A DNA stretch of 64,000 bases from assembly GCF_046736045.1 (NCBI RefSeq), contig NZ_CP177134.1, positions 1,116,001 to 1,180,000 on the forward strand, in the 5' to 3' direction. The translations under genes were made by a program, and so were the position numbers. Below, one piece after another: positions 43,709 through 53,559 of this stretch; position 1 is the stretch's first letter; each line of letters starts with the position of its first letter. The notes under the pieces are model-generated. The model had not been told where the DNA came from and made no database searches. It saw only the letters and a program-made list of their open reading frames with translations. This DNA is from Leptospira_A sp046736045 (GTDB lineage: Bacteria > Spirochaetota > Leptospiria > Leptospirales > Leptospiraceae).

Positions 43709-44634
43709 TCACACTCGGTCTTTTAGCAATAGCAATCCTACCTGGATTTATAATCATCCAACGCTATTATTCAAAAGATCATTTGCAAAAAGAACCTATC
43801 GGAGTCATCTTACGCTCGTTCTTCTGGGGAGCGGCGTTGGTGATTCCTGCCGGGTTAGCGGAAAACTTCTTACCTGATGAAGGAACTTCAACCTTAGAAC
43901 TTGCGATTCATTATTTTTTAGTTGTCGCATTCACCGAAGAGCTGTGCAAATACACCGCCATACGTTTGTATTCCGCAAATCATAACGCCTTCAATGAACA
44001 TTTTGACGGAATCGTATACGGTGCGGCAGTCGGTGGCGGATTTGCAACTTTTGAAAATATATTCTATGTTTTGGATCATGGATTTGCCGTTGGAATCCTT
44101 AGGGCTTTTTTATCAGTTCCCGGACATATACTTTGGGGAGCCATCATCGGGCATTGGATTGCCAAAGCAAAAATGGAAAAGAAAAATGGATTCCTTTGTT
44201 TTGTTGCAGGTGTAGGAATTTCAACTTTCCTTCACGGAGGATTCGATTTTATTTTGAACTTCGGGGACACTGCTTTATTCGGTGCGCCTTTTTTCATCTT
44301 ATTTCCCCTTTGGCTGGTTAGACGGTATACGAAATCGGCTTTGGAAAAAGACAATCAGACATTAGGTGGTTACCCAACGGAAGAAAAACAGATGGTCCGG
44401 ATAGGAAAACCTATCGAACTTCCAAAACTGATCGTCTCTTTATTCCGAACTCTGCTCTACACATTATCAGTGTTATTTGCAATTTTTTCGATTGTCTTAT
44501 TTGGATTCTGCTTTTATGATTTTTATTACGGAGACGATACGAACTTTGAAACCTGGATGTTTTCTATCCCTAGTCTTTCCGCAGGCATTAGTATAGGTTT
44601 GTTTGCTTGGGGTAAAAGGTTTCGATCAACATGA
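43705..44634 (+). CDS. PrsW-family intramembrane metalloprotease
   Basis: The 309-residue protein has about eight hydrophobic segments and the conserved PrsW/CPBP-like motifs: FTEELCKYTAIRL (E-E-x3-K), FDGIVYGAAVGGGFATFENI (about 109-128), HILWGAIIGHWIA and STFLHGGFDFIL. PrsW in Bacillus cleaves the anti-sigma factor RsiW within the membrane. The target here is unknown; the single-pass zinc-ribbon protein of the same operon is one candidate. Its start overlaps the SPFH stop (ATGA). Confidence 0.88.
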   Translation: MITLGLLAIAILPGFIIIQRYYSKDHLQKEPIGVILRSFFWGAALVIPAGLAENFLPDEGTSTLELAIHYFLVVAFTEELCKYTAIRLYSANHNAFNEHFDGIVYGAAVGGGFATFENIFYVLDHGFAVGILRAFLSVPGHILWGAIIGHWIAKAKMEKKNGFLCFVAGVGISTFLHGGFDFILNFGDTALFGAPFFILFPLWLVRRYTKSALEKDNQTLGGYPTEEKQMVRIGKPIELPKLIVSLFRTLLYTLSVLFAIFSIVLFGFCFYDFYYGDDTNFETWMFSIPSLSAGISIGLFAWGKRFRST

Positions 44635-44635
44635 T

Positions 44636-44664
44636 CTATTTTTAATTCAATTGAATAAAAATAG
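44636..44664. terminator. Bidirectional terminator after PrsW
   Basis: A near-perfect inverted repeat, CTATTTTT with AAAAATAG around an AT-rich centre containing TTCAATTGAA, fills the gap between the convergent PrsW and HD-GYP genes. It provides U-rich tails on both strands. Confidence 0.55.
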
Positions 44665-44671
44665 AAATCCC

Positions 44672-45688
44672 CTATCTTTGACTTGCCATTTCTTCAGGCC
44701 ATTTGTTTCGAATTTCCAAAATTTCCGGCATTACTTTAATAAATAACTCCGTCAACTCAGGATCAAAATGAGTTCCCGATTCCTTTCGTAAAAAATCAAT
44801 AGCATCCGAAATTTCCCAAGCTTTCTTATAAGGACGAACTGTTGTTAATGCATCAAATACATCCGCAACCGCGATGATTCTTCCTTCCAAAGGAATTTTT
44901 TCTCCTTTCAAGCCGTAAGGATATCCGGTTCCGTCGAATTTTTCATGATGAGTGAGTGCAATGGTACGGGCGAGTTTAAGAATACTTGAATTATGATCTC
45001 CGATAATTTCAGCACCGATTTCAGGATGTTTTTTCATCACTTCCCATTCTTCCGGTGAAAGTTTGCCAGGTTTTTGAATGATACTATCCGGGATTCCGAT
45101 TTTTCCGACATCATGCATCGGCGCTGCATTTAATATATCTTCTGCGGCTTCTTCCGTATAACCGAAAGCAAGCGCCAATACTTGCGAGTAATGACTCATA
45201 CGAATGACATGCATTCCGGTTTCGTTATCTTTATATTCGGATGCCATCCCCAACCTTTGAACGATTTGTAAACGGGTTGCCTTCACTTCATTGATATCGA
45301 TAAGAGATAAATGGGTTCTCACTCTCGCTTTCACAATCGGCGGACTGACAGGCTTTGTAATATAATCCACAGCACCTAAGTTGAATCCGATTTCTTCATC
45401 CTGTACTTCCGACATGGCAGTTACGAAAATAATCGGTATTGATCTGGAAGCCGGCATTGATTTTAGAGTTTTACAAACTTCATGACCCGTGACATCAGGC
45501 ATCATTACATCAAGCAGGATTAGATTCGGATCTTCCTTTATCGCCAATTCAATCGCTCTGGCGCCGTCTTTTGCGAATAATAATTCGTACTCATCCTGGA
45601 GTATTTGTCGTAACACTTGTAAGTTGGCAGGTTCATCATCAACGATTAATATTTTCGGAATCGAACTATTTTGCACTTTTGCTGTCAT
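44672..45688 (-). CDS. Response regulator with HD-GYP domain
   Basis: The 338-residue protein has a receiver domain (KILIVDDEPANLQVLRQIL; phospho-Asp in LILLDVMMPD; Lys in VDYITKPVS) and a C-terminal HD-GYP phosphodiesterase: NAAPMHDVGKIGIPD (HD), KKHPEIGAEII, LTHHEKFDGTGYPYGLKG (HH and GYP). It degrades cyclic di-GMP. It starts 4 bp after the stop of the hybrid kinase gene, so the two probably form one pathway. Motifs are complete, so activity is expected. Confidence 0.94.
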   Translation of the reverse strand: MTAKVQNSSIPKILIVDDEPANLQVLRQILQDEYELLFAKDGARAIELAIKEDPNLILLDVMMPDVTGHEVCKTLKSMPASRSIPIIFVTAMSEVQDEEIGFNLGAVDYITKPVSPPIVKARVRTHLSLIDINEVKATRLQIVQRLGMASEYKDNETGMHVIRMSHYSQVLALAFGYTEEAAEDILNAAPMHDVGKIGIPDSIIQKPGKLSPEEWEVMKKHPEIGAEIIGDHNSSILKLARTIALTHHEKFDGTGYPYGLKGEKIPLEGRIIAVADVFDALTTVRPYKKAWEISDAIDFLRKESGTHFDPELTELFIKVMPEILEIRNKWPEEMASQR

Positions 45689-45692
45689 TATA

Positions 45693-48600
45693 TTATCCTA
45701 AATGTTTTTCCCTGATGGAATTTAATTCATCAATAATTGATTCAAAATCAAACTGGGAAACCCGTTCTTCCAAATAAATGATAGAATCGGAGTATTCACT
45801 TTTTGAAATCAATCGAATCAAATCACTCCAATCCTTTTCGCTGATTGATCCTCTAGCTAAAGAAACAATCACTGCATCTAAAATTTCTAATAATTTTACG
45901 TTTTCTTTATCGGAAAGAGAAGCTGTTGTATTATTTTCAGAGTTTATATTTTCTTTGGATTCCGATTTGGATTGAATTTCACCGAATCTGCGAAATGAAT
46001 CGTCAAAATCTTCTATCAGTTGTTGTAAATCCTGAATTTGCAATTCATCCGTAAGTTGTTTTGTTTCCAAATTGACAATGGAAGCGGAAATTTTGGAAAT
46101 TCCTAAATTTGAAGAAACGCCTCTGAGTTTATGCAAAAAACCACTTAAGTCTTGTTTGTTGTTGTATAACGATATACTTGAACGGATTTCCGATCCGTAA
46201 TCTTCAAAAAAACTTTCTAACATTTTCAAATATTTAGACTCGGTACCAAAGAGTTTTCCACCACGTTGGAATTGAAAATATTCTTCAATTTCCGAATTTA
46301 TTGGTATATCCTCTTCCGAAATGGATTCTATATTCAAATTGAGGATTTTTGCGATTTCCCGAAATAGGATTTCCGTTTCTATCGGCTTTGTAACGAATCC
46401 ATCCATGCCTGCATTTTTAGCGGAAATCTTATCTTCATCAAATACACTTGCGGACAAAGCAATGATAGGAACCCGCTTCAGAGAATTTTTTGTTTCATGC
46501 TCCCGAATTTTTCGAGTTGCTTCCAAACCATCCATCTCGGGCATTTGAATGTCCATGAGTACCAAATCAAAGCCTGAACCGAGATACATCTGTACAGCTT
46601 CTTTACCATTTCTCGCGACACCAACCGAATGTTCGTTAGATGAAAGAACAAGACTGATCAATTCGACATTCTGATAAACATCATCTACAATTAATATTTT
46701 CAAACGAGGAAGTTTGAATTTTCCAATGTCAGGTTTGTCTTGAACCACTTTACCTTTTTTCAACGGCAAAGTGAAATGAAAAATACTACCGACATCCAAC
46801 TCGCTTTCGACCCAAATCCGTCCGCGCATCAGTTCCACCAACTGTTTGGAAATGGTAGTACCTAGACCTGTTCCACCGAACTTTCTGCTCATAGAAACAT
46901 CCGCCTGAGTGAAAGGATCGAAGATTCGTTCCAATCTGTCTTTGGAAATTCCGATACCCGAATCACGAATTAAAAAATGCAAAACTTCTCCATCCCGAAG
47001 AATACTGAGTTTAACAAAACCTTTGTTAGTAAATTTAATCGCATTTCCCAAAAGATTAGTAAGAATCTGGCGGATACGAAGAGAATCTCCTTTATAAAAT
47101 TCCTCCAGGTTTGGATCGAAATTAATGATAAAATCCAAACCTTTGTTTTTGGCTTCAATGCTCATAACCGACTTGACCTGATCGATCAGACGAATCAAAG
47201 AAAAGTCAATCTCTTCCAGCTCGACAGCACCTTTTTCAAGTTTTGCGGAATTTAGAATATCATTCAAAAGTCTTAATAACGATTTGGCAGAATTTCGAAC
47301 CGTATCCAAATGTTTTCTCTGATGATCCAATAATTCGCCGGATAACAATACTTCAGTAAAACCTATGATCGCATTCATCGGTGTTCGGATTTCATGACTC
47401 ATGTTTGCGAGAAATGTGGTTTTGGTAATGGCAGCCATCTCGGCTTTTTCCTTTGATTCGATCAAAGCGTCTTCAATTGTTTTGCGATCCGTGTTGTCCA
47501 AGATCACTCCGTCCAAACATTTGATGTTTCCATCGTCGTCCAAAACGACTCCGCCATATTCCAAAACCCAACGAATATCTCCGTTTTTATGAATGATGCG
47601 ATAGTTCAAGACGAATGTGTCTTTTGTATAAATGGCATTTTGCATCATATTTGCAACATGCCCCTTATCATCCGGATGCATGATATCTGAAAAAGTCCGT
47701 TTGCGGTTCGGCTGCAAAAAATCGGATGCAGGATAACCGGCAAGGTTCTGTATGGCATCGCTCATAAAGATGGTAGTCCAATATTCATCCACCAAACAAC
47801 GATAAGCAACTCCTGGAATATTCTCGATAAAAGATCTCAATCTTTCTTCATTTTGTTTGAGTGCATCTTCAATCACCTTCCGTTCCGTAATATCACTGAT
47901 AAAACCGACAAATAAATCGTCTTTAGGAAGTTTGGCGTGCCCGATGGCCAGTCTGATCGGAAACAAAGAACCATCTTTCCTGATTCCATGTGCTTCTCTG
48001 CCTACTCCGATGATTTTGGCTTCACCGGTTGTCAAATAATGCGATAGATAACTATCATGATCCGCTTGATGCGGATTCGGCATTAACATATTGATTTTCC
48101 GACCAACGACTTCATCAGAGGTCCAACCGAACATTTTTTCAGCGGACTGATTGAATTCCTGAATCACACCTTTTGTGTTAATCATAACTACTGCATCCGC
48201 TGCAGTTTCGATAATAGCGCGTAACCTGGATTCGCTGGCTTGCAGATTCCGAACCAAATCTTTGTAGCGGATAAAAATATTGGTAAGAACCGCCGATCCG
48301 ATCAGCAAAAAAATTCCGATACTGACGCTGATTGCCAGGAACGTTTGATCATAGTCATGGCTTTGAACTACCTGACCGGTTACAGATATGAATCTCGCCG
48401 CTGCCATACCGGTGTAGTGCATACCGGATATGGCGATTCCCATAACGATTCCGCTGATAAAAATCACAACCGTATTGCTTATTTTAAATTTTGCAGCCCT
48501 TAATCCGAAACGGACATAAAGTGCAAGTATCGCAAGAGTAATCGCAACTAACAAAGATAATAAAAATAAATACGGATCATACAACAATTTCAAATTCATA

Positions 48601-49040
48601 TCCATTGCAGCCATACCCATATAATGCATGGCACCGATTCCGGAACCGACAACTACACCACTTAACGTGCGTTCTCTGAATGAAATTTTTTCTTTGCTAA
48701 TGGAAGAAAGTGCAAACGAGGCGGCAATAAAACTGGGTAAAATGGAAAAAATCGTCAACAGCTCGTTGTATTCGACTTTTGTGCATAAATCAAAAGATAA
48801 CATCCCTATAAAATGCATGGACCAAACGGCGCCGCCCAATGCCAAGCTAGCAGTTGTTAAAATTAAGTAACGTGAACCTTTGTGTTGGACCGAAGAAAAC
48901 CGATCCAACATGTACAATGAAATCCAGGAAGCAAAAATAGCAATGAAGACTGAAAGGAAAACAAGCCAATAGTTATAGCTTCCTTCCACTAATAAAAGCT
49001 GATTCGAATCAAAAAGAAAAAAATTCTCTAGAAAGCTCAT
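45693..49040 (-). CDS. MHYT-PAS-PAS hybrid histidine kinase with REC and Hpt
   Basis: The 1115-residue membrane sensor starts with an MHYT sensor of seven helices (1-260), with MHFIGM (75-80), MHYMGM (138-143) and MHYTGM (207-212). PAS1 (about 268-390) has the FixL haem-pocket residues at exact spacing (H328, I343, R348, I366). PAS2 covers about 395-520. HisKA has the phospho-His in FLANMSHEIRTPMNAI (H549), then HATPase with DSGIGISKDRLERIFDPFTQ and GGTGLGTTISK. A receiver (LVLMDIQMPEMDG) and an Hpt domain (FLHKLRGVSSNLG) follow. It probably feeds the adjacent HD-GYP regulator. Confidence 0.92.
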   Translation of the reverse strand: MSFLENFFLFDSNQLLLVEGSYNYWLVFLSVFIAIFASWISLYMLDRFSSVQHKGSRYLILTTASLALGGAVWSMHFIGMLSFDLCTKVEYNELLTIFSILPSFIAASFALSSISKEKISFRERTLSGVVVGSGIGAMHYMGMAAMDMNLKLLYDPYLFLLSLLVAITLAILALYVRFGLRAAKFKISNTVVIFISGIVMGIAISGMHYTGMAAARFISVTGQVVQSHDYDQTFLAISVSIGIFLLIGSAVLTNIFIRYKDLVRNLQASESRLRAIIETAADAVVMINTKGVIQEFNQSAEKMFGWTSDEVVGRKINMLMPNPHQADHDSYLSHYLTTGEAKIIGVGREAHGIRKDGSLFPIRLAIGHAKLPKDDLFVGFISDITERKVIEDALKQNEERLRSFIENIPGVAYRCLVDEYWTTIFMSDAIQNLAGYPASDFLQPNRKRTFSDIMHPDDKGHVANMMQNAIYTKDTFVLNYRIIHKNGDIRWVLEYGGVVLDDDGNIKCLDGVILDNTDRKTIEDALIESKEKAEMAAITKTTFLANMSHEIRTPMNAIIGFTEVLLSGELLDHQRKHLDTVRNSAKSLLRLLNDILNSAKLEKGAVELEEIDFSLIRLIDQVKSVMSIEAKNKGLDFIINFDPNLEEFYKGDSLRIRQILTNLLGNAIKFTNKGFVKLSILRDGEVLHFLIRDSGIGISKDRLERIFDPFTQADVSMSRKFGGTGLGTTISKQLVELMRGRIWVESELDVGSIFHFTLPLKKGKVVQDKPDIGKFKLPRLKILIVDDVYQNVELISLVLSSNEHSVGVARNGKEAVQMYLGSGFDLVLMDIQMPEMDGLEATRKIREHETKNSLKRVPIIALSASVFDEDKISAKNAGMDGFVTKPIETEILFREIAKILNLNIESISEEDIPINSEIEEYFQFQRGGKLFGTESKYLKMLESFFEDYGSEIRSSISLYNNKQDLSGFLHKLRGVSSNLGISKISASIVNLETKQLTDELQIQDLQQLIEDFDDSFRRFGEIQSKSESKENINSENNTTASLSDKENVKLLEILDAVIVSLARGSISEKDWSDLIRLISKSEYSDSIIYLEERVSQFDFESIIDELNSIREKHLG

Positions 49041-49073
49041 TGGTATCTAGAGAAAGAAACTACTGATCTGATT

Positions 49074-50822
49074 TTATGCAAAGAGTCGTTTGATCTCTAC
49101 AATATTGTCCTCAGCTTCCTTCTCACCTTTATCAATAATTTCTTGGTAGCGGACAAAATCAAACAATTGAAACTCTTCCAAATGAAAATGTACGAATAAA
49201 TCCATTCTTGGCCGCTTCAACCTGGTAATTTCCCTACCTTCCAGAGTGATAGTACGAGTCATAATCTGTAAAATCGGCGGGTATTTCAGAGTATCCCAAA
49301 TGTAGCGGAAAAATCCTTTTTCAGTGGTATTCCTATCTTCAAATAATTTAACAGGCACCATCTCTTGCAAAGGAGATACATTCACACCCAAAACCACATC
49401 GGCGCCTTTGGAACGAATCAAACTTTCGGGAACATTATTGATCATTCCTCCATCCACCAAAATTTTTTCTCCCAACCTGTAGGGAGGAAAAGCTCCGGGT
49501 AAACTCATAGCGCTTGTTAACGCTTCGGTAATCGGCCCTTGGTCGAAAATATGTTCTTTTCCCGTTTGTAGATCCACCGCGGAAGTTGCAAAAGGGAGGG
49601 GAAGTTCTTCAATCCTTTGGTCTAAAAAAGCTTCCTTTAACATTCGTTTCATGCGCTTGCCTTTAAAAAAAGCAACGATCGGCAAAGTAGGATCGAATGC
49701 ACTTTCCAATCCGCCGAAAAAAGTTTTGATCAATTCTTCTATTCTTTCAGGCGGCTCTTTCCTTGCATACAATGCGGCGATCACCGCTCCCATGGAAGCA
49801 CCCGAGATAAAATCAAAATGAATTCCTTCTCTATGCAGAACTTTTAGCAGTCCTACATGGGCAAGCGCCCGAGCACCACCACCACCTAACGCCAAACCTC
49901 TGGTTTTGGAAACGAGAAAACGGGCAAGAGTATCTTTTTGATAAAATGTTTTCAGATTTTCATCACCGGGAAGATAACTTTTTTTCACGATCCCGTCTTC
50001 CATAAGCCGAATCGCTCTTCCCTGAAAGTTACGGATTCTGCCTTTCCAAAAACTGACGATCTCTTCTTTTTCTTTGTAAAATTTTTCAGGGTCTTGTTCC
50101 CAAAAAACCAAAAAGTCGGATTGTACAACCAAAAAGGCAAAATCCTGTCTGGTGACTCCTTCATCAAAATAGAGATGAACTAAAGGAGTTTTTCGTCTAA
50201 TATCTGTTAGATATTCAGAAATTTTAGTAGGATCCATCCCGATAAACTTGGAAACAGGAATAGCGATAGATAGTGCCTTTGTCGCCTCTCCGTAATTTTC
50301 TAAAAATTCGGTGATCTTCGTTCCGAAATGGTATTCGGGTTCCAAAGGAATATGGCAACATAACCTTCGCAAGGTTGCACTTTTCACGGGAGTGCGATCC
50401 AAATGTTCTCTCATCCGTGAACCCATCATATGAATGATATTCTGAGCCAGGACTTTCTCTTGGGCGGCAAGTTGCAAAAACAACTTTCCATTCAATACAT
50501 ACACCAATGTGTCTATGACTGCAATGGCCGAGGTAGAATGGTTGGAAGCGGAAATAAGTGAATTTTCGGCAAGCACCTGGCCCGCGCCGATATAAACGAC
50601 TCCGTTATTGGAGAGATTCTCCAATAGAATTTCCCCGTAACGGACAATGTAGATACTCTCCGAATTTTCCCCTTTGTAATACAAGGCTTCATGACTTCGG
50701 ATGAGTTTTTCCTGGACATTATTTGCGATTCGAGCAAGAACACCGGGCGGAAGCTTTTTAAACAACTCCACCGACTTCAAAAAATTTTGGATCGCTTCGC
50801 GTTCCTTCTCTGTTCGTTTCAT
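49074..50822 (-). CDS. Patatin-like phospholipase with cNMP-binding domain
   Basis: The 582-residue protein resembles bacterial neuropathy-target-esterase relatives. A cyclic-nucleotide-binding domain occupies about residues 12-140 (FKKLPPGVLARIANNVQEKL; ESIYIVRYGEILLENL). The patatin domain is at about 305-510: LALGGGGARALAHVGLLKVL (oxyanion loop), FISGASMGAVIAAL (G-x-S-x-G, catalytic Ser), and LVDGGMINNVPESL (DG dyad). It should hydrolyse phospholipids or lysophospholipids. The middle 160 residues are unassigned. It follows the MATE gene with a 15-bp gap. Confidence 0.9.
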   Translation of the reverse strand: MKRTEKEREAIQNFLKSVELFKKLPPGVLARIANNVQEKLIRSHEALYYKGENSESIYIVRYGEILLENLSNNGVVYIGAGQVLAENSLISASNHSTSAIAVIDTLVYVLNGKLFLQLAAQEKVLAQNIIHMMGSRMREHLDRTPVKSATLRRLCCHIPLEPEYHFGTKITEFLENYGEATKALSIAIPVSKFIGMDPTKISEYLTDIRRKTPLVHLYFDEGVTRQDFAFLVVQSDFLVFWEQDPEKFYKEKEEIVSFWKGRIRNFQGRAIRLMEDGIVKKSYLPGDENLKTFYQKDTLARFLVSKTRGLALGGGGARALAHVGLLKVLHREGIHFDFISGASMGAVIAALYARKEPPERIEELIKTFFGGLESAFDPTLPIVAFFKGKRMKRMLKEAFLDQRIEELPLPFATSAVDLQTGKEHIFDQGPITEALTSAMSLPGAFPPYRLGEKILVDGGMINNVPESLIRSKGADVVLGVNVSPLQEMVPVKLFEDRNTTEKGFFRYIWDTLKYPPILQIMTRTITLEGREITRLKRPRMDLFVHFHLEEFQLFDFVRYQEIIDKGEKEAEDNIVEIKRLFA

Positions 50823-50837
50823 ACTATCCTCTACGTA

Positions 50838-52193
50838 TTAAATTCGTATATTCACCCACTCCTTCTTGCGAAATTTTTGAATAAAAAGAATAGCGAGGAT
50901 CAAAATCCAAACAAAAAATGCAGACCAGATCCCGATTGTGCCGCCTTTCAGTACTATCCCGAACAAATAAGCCAGAGGCAGCATAATTCCGAAGGAAACA
51001 AGGACGTAGGCAAGCAAAACCCAATACATAAGTCCGGCACTACGAAGTGCAGATCCGATTACCATATGGTAGGCATCTCCTACTTGAATGAAAGCAACTA
51101 CGACAAGTGCGGGGTATGCTTCCGTAACAACCAGGCTCTCTGAAGTAAAAAAAGTAAGCAAAAACTTTCCAAAGATGATAAACACAAGCCCCATTGTTCC
51201 CATCATGATCGCTGAAAAAGTAGCGGAACGCATGGTTCCTTGATAAGCGAGTCGGATTTTTCCCGCGCCCATTGCCTGACCGAGAATGGTAGTTGCTGAA
51301 ATTCCGAAGGCAAATCCCGGCATAAAAGAAAGACTGAGGCAAGCAAGAACTACATTGGAAGCGGCAAGAGAAATTGTTCCGATCATCCCGGAAATTTTCA
51401 TAAATCCCACAAAGGATAAATTGGTTAGAGTTCCTTCTATCGCAGGGGCGAATCCCACAACACCTAACTCTTGTATAATTTGAATACTGGGAATCCAGGC
51501 TTTTCTGTTGAAATATTTTTTTACATCCTTTCTTAGGAAAAAAAGTAAAACTATAATCAGGGAAGGAATACCTGCGAGAGCGGAAGCGATCGCGGCACCT
51601 TTTACTCCCCATTCCGGAAATCCCCAATTTCCATAAATCAACAACCAGTTGAAAAAAATATTTGTAACGGCAGCAGTAATGGAAGAAATCATACCTGCTT
51701 CCATAATTCCGATTCCATCAAAAAACCCGCGTAAGGCGAATCCCATAAAAAAGAAAACCGTTCCTAAAAAACGATAAGACAGATATTCGCCTGATAAAAA
51801 AATCACTTCTTTATCATCACCTAGAAGTTCCATAACCGCATGGCCGTAATAATAACCGACTAAAGAAAGAATGATTCCGATCACACTGGAAAGATAAAGT
51901 GAATTGCTTAAAGTAATTCCAACTCCCAAATCATTTTTTTCTCCCACACGACGTGCTACAACAATCTGCACTGCCATGGAACCACCCATAAGAAATGATA
52001 ATATGGTAAAATATACAATCCCTCCGAATCCGGCTGCTGCTTGCGAAGTAGCGCCCAATTTTCCTACCATCGCGGTATCAGCAATCATGATGGCAGTATA
52101 GCTGAGCATCCCGAAAAAAACTGGGATTGCCATTGTTAAGATTTTCTGATTCAATCGAGTAAGAGATAATACTCGTTGCACTTTATGGAGCAT
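50838..52193 (-). CDS. MATE-family efflux transporter
   Basis: The 451-residue protein has about 12 membrane helices in two similar halves: KILTMAIPVFFGMLSYTAI, DTAMVGKLGATSQAAAGFGG (first-half signature), LIYGNWGFPEWGVKGAAIAS, and the second-half GFAFGISATTILGQAMGAG. This is the MATE/DinF pattern. It exports drugs or metabolites in exchange for Na+ or H+. Substrate unknown. The start lies only 17 bp from that of the divergent adenosine deaminase-like gene. Confidence 0.9.
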   Translation of the reverse strand: MLHKVQRVLSLTRLNQKILTMAIPVFFGMLSYTAIMIADTAMVGKLGATSQAAAGFGGIVYFTILSFLMGGSMAVQIVVARRVGEKNDLGVGITLSNSLYLSSVIGIILSLVGYYYGHAVMELLGDDKEVIFLSGEYLSYRFLGTVFFFMGFALRGFFDGIGIMEAGMISSITAAVTNIFFNWLLIYGNWGFPEWGVKGAAIASALAGIPSLIIVLLFFLRKDVKKYFNRKAWIPSIQIIQELGVVGFAPAIEGTLTNLSFVGFMKISGMIGTISLAASNVVLACLSLSFMPGFAFGISATTILGQAMGAGKIRLAYQGTMRSATFSAIMMGTMGLVFIIFGKFLLTFFTSESLVVTEAYPALVVVAFIQVGDAYHMVIGSALRSAGLMYWVLLAYVLVSFGIMLPLAYLFGIVLKGGTIGIWSAFFVWILILAILFIQKFRKKEWVNIRI

Positions 52194-52210
52194 AGTTAGG
52201 TCATTTTTTT

Positions 52211-53521
52211 ATGTATTGCGATCTGCACAACCACCTTTATGGCTGTTTACCTGCTGAAACATTGTTTCGAATTGGAAAAGAAAATCCATCACCCAGATGG
52301 CATCTTTATCTGGAATCATTTGAGTCTGCTTATGGAATCAAGATTAATCCGAAAACATTCTTTGAAGATTACAAAGACATTGAGAAATTCAAAAAACTCT
52401 ATCACTTCAAAGAAAAGTCTCCATTCCTGCATTTCCAGGCAAAGTTCAATTTAATCATAGCACTCGTACAATTTCACAACAAAGAAATTACCGAAGTCAC
52501 AAAAGATATTATCGTTTCACACGCGCTAAACGAAGTAAGTTATGCCGAATACAGACTCATGTTTGCAAAGGATGAATCGAAAGAAGTTTACTTTCAAAAA
52601 TTAATGGCTGCATGCGTTGGTATGATAGAAGGTGAAGGCCTTGCTAAAAAAAACGGATTGTCCATCGAAGCCAAATTGGTTATGTCGATTCACAGGGATT
52701 TGAATTTCGAAAAACATTACGATTGGATGAAAAACTGGATGGAAAAAGAATCCATCATCAAAGATTATCTAGTCGGAATCGATTTCTGTCATATCGAAGA
52801 AGGTTTTCCTCCGAAAGACAAAAAAACTTTTTTTGCAAACATATTGAAAGACAATCAAGCGGAAACTTCAACAGCACTCTCCATCTTATACCACGTAGGC
52901 GAAAGCTTTCGGGACAAAACTCCTTTTTCTGCCGCAAGATGGGTATTGGAATCGGCAAATTACGGCGCGCATAGACTGGGTCATGCACTTGCATTAGGTG
53001 TTGCAGCCGATATGTTTTTAAGCGAAGAAAGAACCGAATCTCTTTCGGAAAGACTGGATCAATTGGAACTTGAATTGGAAAATTACGATTCTATCAAGGA
53101 ATTCGGTCCTTATTTTTCAAAACAGGAAATTGATGAAGAAAGAAAAGCATTACAGAAAGAAGATCCGGCTCATTCGGTTCGAATGTTAATGAATGCCGAC
53201 AAGATCAGGTTTCTAAATACATTTCAAAATTACTGTTTGGCGAACGTCGCAAAAACAAATGCAGTGATTGAATCTTGTCCCAGTTCCAATCATTATATAG
53301 GTATGTTGGAAAAATTTTCAGATCATCCGATTGCACGTTTTTATGATAACCAAATCAAACTTACGATTGGTTCCGATGACCCCGGACTATTTCATACCAA
53401 CCTGAGGGAAGAATACAATCTGGCTTTGGAATCGGGAATTTCAGAAAAAAATTTAGAGGAAATCAGAGAACAGTCATTTCGATATAAATCCACTCTGCTC
53501 AGTGGCCGTGAAAGCGATTGA
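52211..53521 (+). CDS. Adenosine deaminase-family metal hydrolase
   Basis: The 436-residue protein has the amidohydrolase motifs of the adenosine/AMP deaminase family: DLHNHLYG (H-x-H metal site), a SILYHVGES strand, HRLGHALALG, VIESCPSSN and TIGSDDPGLF. It is about 90 residues longer than E. coli Add (333), mainly in an inserted charged helical segment around 270-310 (ERTESLSERLDQLELELENY). It may act on adenosine or a related amino-purine or nucleoside derivative; specificity is unclear. Confidence 0.82.
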   Translation: MYCDLHNHLYGCLPAETLFRIGKENPSPRWHLYLESFESAYGIKINPKTFFEDYKDIEKFKKLYHFKEKSPFLHFQAKFNLIIALVQFHNKEITEVTKDIIVSHALNEVSYAEYRLMFAKDESKEVYFQKLMAACVGMIEGEGLAKKNGLSIEAKLVMSIHRDLNFEKHYDWMKNWMEKESIIKDYLVGIDFCHIEEGFPPKDKKTFFANILKDNQAETSTALSILYHVGESFRDKTPFSAARWVLESANYGAHRLGHALALGVAADMFLSEERTESLSERLDQLELELENYDSIKEFGPYFSKQEIDEERKALQKEDPAHSVRMLMNADKIRFLNTFQNYCLANVAKTNAVIESCPSSNHYIGMLEKFSDHPIARFYDNQIKLTIGSDDPGLFHTNLREEYNLALESGISEKNLEEIREQSFRYKSTLLSGRESD

Positions 53522-53559
53522 CCTATACTCACCATCTTTAAACTAGATTTGAAGCTGAA

